From the NCBI GenBank assembly GCA_027728145.1, contig JAQBZV010000031.1, positions 1 through 8,717 on the forward strand: a stretch of DNA of 8,717 nt, in the 5' to 3' direction. The translations under genes were made by a program, and so were the position numbers. The notes below the pieces were generated by a model. That model saw only the letters and a program-made list of their open reading frames with translations, was not told the origin of the DNA and made no database searches. This document shows, one piece after another, positions 5,811-8,717 of this stretch; positions within the stretch are counted from its first letter, which is position 1; the number at the start of each line of letters is the position of its first letter. The DNA is from Actinomycetota bacterium (GTDB lineage Bacteria; Actinomycetota; Actinomycetes; Actinomycetales; Microbacteriaceae).

Positions 5811-6968
5811 GTGGCAAGGAGCCTTGGTGTGAGCATTCCTGATTTTCGTCGTGCGGTACGCGGTTACGACACCAGTGACGTCGAACGCTTCGTTCGCGAC
5901 CTCTCCGAGCGTCTCGAACGCCTCGAGAACGAGCGCGCCGAGAACCAGAGGACCATTCAGCGTCTGAGTCGTGACGCGCAAGACGCCAACGAGCGCGCCT
6001 CCCGCGCGAAGCCCAGTTTTGCTGAGCTCGGATCCGCCTTCGAGGAGACTCTGCGTCTCGCCGAAGAGCAATCCCGCAAAATCACCGAAGAGGCCGCTGG
6101 TGAAGCCACCGAAGTCCTCGGAAACGCTCGCAGCGAAGCCACCCGCGTCAGGGAAACAGCGGCGAAGGAATCACGCAAGATTCTGTCCGACGCTCAGCGG
6201 GCCGCCGAAGACCTCCGCCTCGACAGCGAGCGGGAAGCGGCCCAGCTCCGTCAGCAGGCTGCCGATGAAATCGCCAAGGCGACCAACACTCGCACCCGCG
6301 CCGAACGCGCTGCTGCCACCATGGTGAGCCAGGCAGAAAAGCAAGTGGCAGAGACTAAGGCCGAGGCTTCTCGTCAGGTTGAGCAGGTCAAGCGAGAAGC
6401 ATCTGAGCTTCTGCACGCCGCCCAAGAACGAGCCGTTGCGACCGATTCCAGCATTCGTCAGCAAATCGATGAAGCAGAGCGGGCCCGCGCTGCCATTCAT
6501 GAGGAAGCCGACAACTACGCCCAGAAGGCTTATCAGCAGGCCGATGAGCATGTTCAGAACGCGGCGAAGCGCGCCCAGGACCTCGGACAAGAAGCCGACC
6601 AAGTCTTGGAAACCTCACAGCGTCGCGCCGACGAGCTCACGAAGGAAGCCCGGAGTTACGCGGAGCGTCTGATCGCGGAAACAGTGCAGCGCTCCCGCGC
6701 TATTGCTCGCGATACCGAGGAGCTTGTCAACACCATGCTCTCGGACACCGAAAGCCAGCTCTCCGACGTCCGCCGTCAGCAGGTGTACCTCAACGACTAC
6801 CTGCAGCGCATGCGCCAGGCTGCAACCGAGGTGGATATGGAGATCACCAACATCCAGCCGCCTAAGCTCGCCGCGGACACCAAGTTCCTCACTGGCGGAC
6901 CGGGTGCCGAAGAGGCAACTCCCGAGGCGATGCCGGTCACCGTCGATATCGAGAGCAACCAGAAGTAA
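5811..6968 (+). CDS. DivIVA-like long coiled-coil protein, probably cytoskeletal
   Basis: A 385-aa soluble protein with no signal peptide or membrane span. Residues 8-30 (SIPDFRRAVRGYDTSDVERF) match the DivIVA N-terminal pattern F-x-x-x-x-R-G-Y-D-x-x-x-V, the membrane-curvature-binding part of that family. A first short coil covers about 25-62, followed by a hinge around Pro68. A very long Ala/Glu/Arg/Gln-rich coiled coil runs from about 73 to 345, and a Pro/Gly/acidic tail fills 348-385. It resembles Wag31 and Streptomyces FilP/Scy in style but is not clearly orthologous to any of them. Two starts are well supported: GTG 5811 (GGAG at 5800-5803, 7 nt away) and GTG 5829 (AAGGAG at 5816-5821, 7 nt away; 379 aa). 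I keep the longer one. It is divergent from rpiB by 97 bp and 102 bp ahead of pepN. A weak TATCCT (5794-5799) could be a -10 box, but no -35 fits it. Role in polar growth or division is inference. Confidence 0.85.
   Translation: MARSLGVSIPDFRRAVRGYDTSDVERFVRDLSERLERLENERAENQRTIQRLSRDAQDANERASRAKPSFAELGSAFEETLRLAEEQSRKITEEAAGEATEVLGNARSEATRVRETAAKESRKILSDAQRAAEDLRLDSEREAAQLRQQAADEIAKATNTRTRAERAAATMVSQAEKQVAETKAEASRQVEQVKREASELLHAAQERAVATDSSIRQQIDEAERARAAIHEEADNYAQKAYQQADEHVQNAAKRAQDLGQEADQVLETSQRRADELTKEARSYAERLIAETVQRSRAIARDTEELVNTMLSDTESQLSDVRRQQVYLNDYLQRMRQAATEVDMEITNIQPPKLAADTKFLTGGPGAEEATPEAMPVTVDIESNQK
5816..5821 (+). promoter_or_regulatory. second, internal ribosome binding site of the coiled-coil gene
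   Basis: AAGGAG lies 7 nt before an in-frame GTG at 5829. It is a better match than the GGAG at 5800-5803 that serves the GTG at 5811. The DivIVA motif starts just after residue 8, so either start leaves the domain intact. Two forms differing by six residues could be made. Confidence 0.5.
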
Positions 6969-7014
6969 CCTCGTTCACGCCTCTGACTCCAAGGTCGTAG
7001 GCTTGTTTTGAGTT

Positions 7015-7045
7015 GCCCCTGCGGGGCGAGCGGAGTGCCTCTCCG
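7015..7045 (+). other. two tandem short hairpins in the interval before pepN
   Basis: GCCCC-TGC-GGGGC (7015-7027) and CGGAG-TGCCT-CTCCG (7031-7045) are perfect 5-bp stems only three bases apart. Neither is followed by a T-run, so they are not clear intrinsic terminators for the upstream gene. They may lie in the pepN leader or act as a weak barrier to readthrough. I see no convincing -35/-10 pair for pepN in the 102-bp gap. Confidence 0.4.
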
Positions 7046-7059
7046 TGCCGAAACGTGTT

Positions 7060-7065
7060 AAGGAG
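7060..7065 (+). promoter_or_regulatory. pepN ribosome binding site
   Basis: AAGGAG, a perfect Shine-Dalgarno core, lies 5 nt before the GTG at 7071. The overlapping GTG at 7069 is in another frame that soon meets a stop, so the 7071 start is clear. Confidence 0.8.
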
Positions 7066-7070
7066 ACGGT

Positions 7071-8717
7071 GTGCCCGGCGAGAATCTCACCAAAGTAGAA
7101 GCCCTCACGCGGTCGCGGCTCATCACCGTCAAGGGCTACGACATCGAGATTGACCTCCGGGCAGTGACCTCGTCCCCTACCTTCCGCACCACCGCCACGG
7201 TGACATTCTTGGCAGAACCGGGGGAATCATCCTTCATCGATGCGATTGCCCACAGCGTGCACCGCGTTGTCCTCAACGGTGCGCAGCTCGACCCAGCGGA
7301 GGTTTTCCAGGACTCCCGGATTTCCCTACCCACTCTGAAAGCAGACAACTCTCTCGAGATTGAGGCAGATTTCCTCTACACGAACTCCGGCGAGGGTTTG
7401 CACCGATTCGTGGACCCGGTGGATAACGAAATCTACCTCTACACGCAGTTTGAAGTTCCCGACTCCAGGCGAGTATTCCCGGTATTTGAGCAACCCGACC
7501 TGAAAGCAACCTTCCGCTTTACGATTCACGCGCCAGAGCACTGGCAGGTCGTGAGCAATCAGCCCACACCCGAGGCGACCACCACCGAGAATGGCTCGAC
7601 GTGGGCTTTCAATGCAACCCCCCGCATTTCCTCGTACATCACCGCGTTGGTTGCAGGGCCCTACGAGGTTGTCCGCGACGAATTGGTGAGCTCCAGTGGA
7701 AAAACAATTCCCCTGGGGGTCTTTTCCCGGAAGTCGCTCTCCCAATACCTCGACACCGACTACATCCTCGACATCACTCGGAAAGGTTTCGAGTATTTCG
7801 AGTCCCGCTTCGGGGTCCCTTATCCGTTTGAGAAATATGACCAGCTCTTTGTTCCAGAATTCAATGCGGGAGCTATGGAAAATGCTGGAGCCGTCACCTT
7901 CACCGAAAGCTATGTTTTCCGATCTCAGGTGTCAGATGCTGTGCGCGAGCGCAGAGTGGTCACCATCCTCCATGAGCTTGCCCACATGTGGTTTGGTGAC
8001 CTCGTCACGATGCGCTGGTGGAACGACCTCTGGTTGAACGAGTCCTTTGCCGAATGGGCCTCGACCATTGCCACCGCCGAAGCCACTGAGTGGACCGAAG
8101 CCTGGACCACGTTCCAAGCCATGGAAAAGTCTTGGGCCTACCGACAAGACCAGCTTCCCTCCACCCACCCGATCGTGGCAAATATTCGGGACATCGAAGA
8201 CGTCCAGGTGAATTTTGACGGCATCACCTATGCCAAGGGCGGCTCAGTGCTCAAGCAGTTGGTGGCCTGGGTGGGAGAGGACGCATTCTTCCGCGGGGTT
8301 CACAACTACTTCGTCAAGCACCAGTGGAGTAACGCCACCCTGTCAGACCTGCTCGGAGAACTCGAGGAGACCTCGGGCCGCAAGCTTCGCCACTGGAGTG
8401 AACTATGGCTGGAAACAGCGGGCGTGAACACCCTCTACCCCGAGGTCTCAGTGGATGCTGCTGGTGTCATCACCGCCTTCCAGATTCGACAAACTGCTCC
8501 CGCCGAGTGGCCCACACTTCGCCCACACCGCCTCGCGGTGGGTTTCTATAACCCCTCGGAGGACGGAACGCTGCAGCGGGTGTGGCGAAGCGAACTCGAC
8601 ATCGATGGTGAGCTCTCCGAGGTCACCGAAGCTCTCGGGCAGGTTCGCCCTGAACTGATCCTGATCAACGACGACGATCTCGCCTACGCAAAAATTCGCC
8701 TCGATGACCACTCCCGT
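7071..8717 (+). CDS. pepN: aminopeptidase N (M1 family zinc metallopeptidase), 3' end cut by window
   Basis: Removes N-terminal residues from peptides in the cytoplasm, including those released by proteases such as Clp. The 549 residues present contain the substrate N-terminus-anchoring motif GAMEN (267-271) and the zinc motif HELAH (301-305). The third zinc ligand is Glu324 in NESFAEW, with the exact 18-residue spacing. Tyr387 in ITYAKGG is the likely transition-state tyrosine. The N-terminal saddle domain (about 1-200) includes QFEVPDSRRVFPVFEQPDLKATF, typical of M1 enzymes. Full actinobacterial PepN proteins run to roughly 850 residues, so most of the C-terminal helical domain lies beyond the window. 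The start is GTG 7071 with a perfect AAGGAG. The frame is open without interruption to the last base. The opening ENLTKVEALTRSRLITVKGY resembles the mycobacterial protein. Confidence 0.97.
   Translation, partial: MPGENLTKVEALTRSRLITVKGYDIEIDLRAVTSSPTFRTTATVTFLAEPGESSFIDAIAHSVHRVVLNGAQLDPAEVFQDSRISLPTLKADNSLEIEADFLYTNSGEGLHRFVDPVDNEIYLYTQFEVPDSRRVFPVFEQPDLKATFRFTIHAPEHWQVVSNQPTPEATTTENGSTWAFNATPRISSYITALVAGPYEVVRDELVSSSGKTIPLGVFSRKSLSQYLDTDYILDITRKGFEYFESRFGVPYPFEKYDQLFVPEFNAGAMENAGAVTFTESYVFRSQVSDAVRERRVVTILHELAHMWFGDLVTMRWWNDLWLNESFAEWASTIATAEATEWTEAWTTFQAMEKSWAYRQDQLPSTHPIVANIRDIEDVQVNFDGITYAKGGSVLKQLVAWVGEDAFFRGVHNYFVKHQWSNATLSDLLGELEETSGRKLRHWSELWLETAGVNTLYPEVSVDAAGVITAFQIRQTAPAEWPTLRPHRLAVGFYNPSEDGTLQRVWRSELDIDGELSEVTEALGQVRPELILINDDDLAYAKIRLDDHSR

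Noticed and set aside
6171..6602. 143-codon hydrophobic frame on the minus strand inside the coiled-coil gene
   Set aside because: The Leu/Gly-rich, membrane-like look is what the complement of an Ala/Glu/Arg/Gln-rich coiled coil gives. There is no other support for a gene.

Overview
The window looks like chromosomal core DNA of a moderately GC-rich actinobacterium. The evidence is two paralogous adjacent clpP genes (the actinobacterial ClpP1/ClpP2 pair) downstream of tig, frequent GTG starts (five of eight genes by my start choices), a DivIVA-type N-terminus on a long coiled-coil protein, and an MPEGH-type Fpg/Nei glycosylase beside an RpiB of the mycobacterial active-site type. The protein style suggests Micrococcales, possibly Microbacteriaceae, but that placement is inference.

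Layout. Bases 1-2459 (minus strand, read right to left) carry tig, clpP1 and a 3'-truncated clpP2: nascent-chain folding and regulated proteolysis. Bases 2496-2783 hold two divergent tRNA genes, tRNA-Pro(TGG) on minus and tRNA-Gly(TCC) on plus, separated by 140 bp with a degenerate 25-bp tandem repeat and a small perfect hairpin. Bases 2788-5713 (minus) form a compact probable operon rpiB - nei - amidohydrolase, with gaps of 8 and 11 bp. Bases 5714-5810 are a divergent promoter region. On the plus strand follow a 385-aa DivIVA-like coiled-coil protein (5811-6968) and a 3'-truncated pepN (7071-8717).

The gene order closely follows the M. tuberculosis stretch Rv2460c-Rv2467 (clpP2, clpP1, tig, lipP, nei-like, rpiB, Rv2466c, pepN) as I remember it. 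The two departures are the interesting ones: an amidohydrolase sits where lipP is, and a DivIVA-like coiled-coil gene sits where the DsbA-like Rv2466c is. tig, ClpP1/ClpP2 and PepN together cover protein folding, ATP-dependent degradation and final peptide trimming. RpiB belongs to the pentose phosphate pathway and Nei to base excision repair.

I see no IS element, CRISPR array, phage gene, toxin-antitoxin pair or defence system. Every gap between genes is under 150 bp. I found no convincing previously undescribed system; the least ordinary items are the coiled-coil protein, the amidohydrolase of unknown substrate, and the inter-tRNA repeat.
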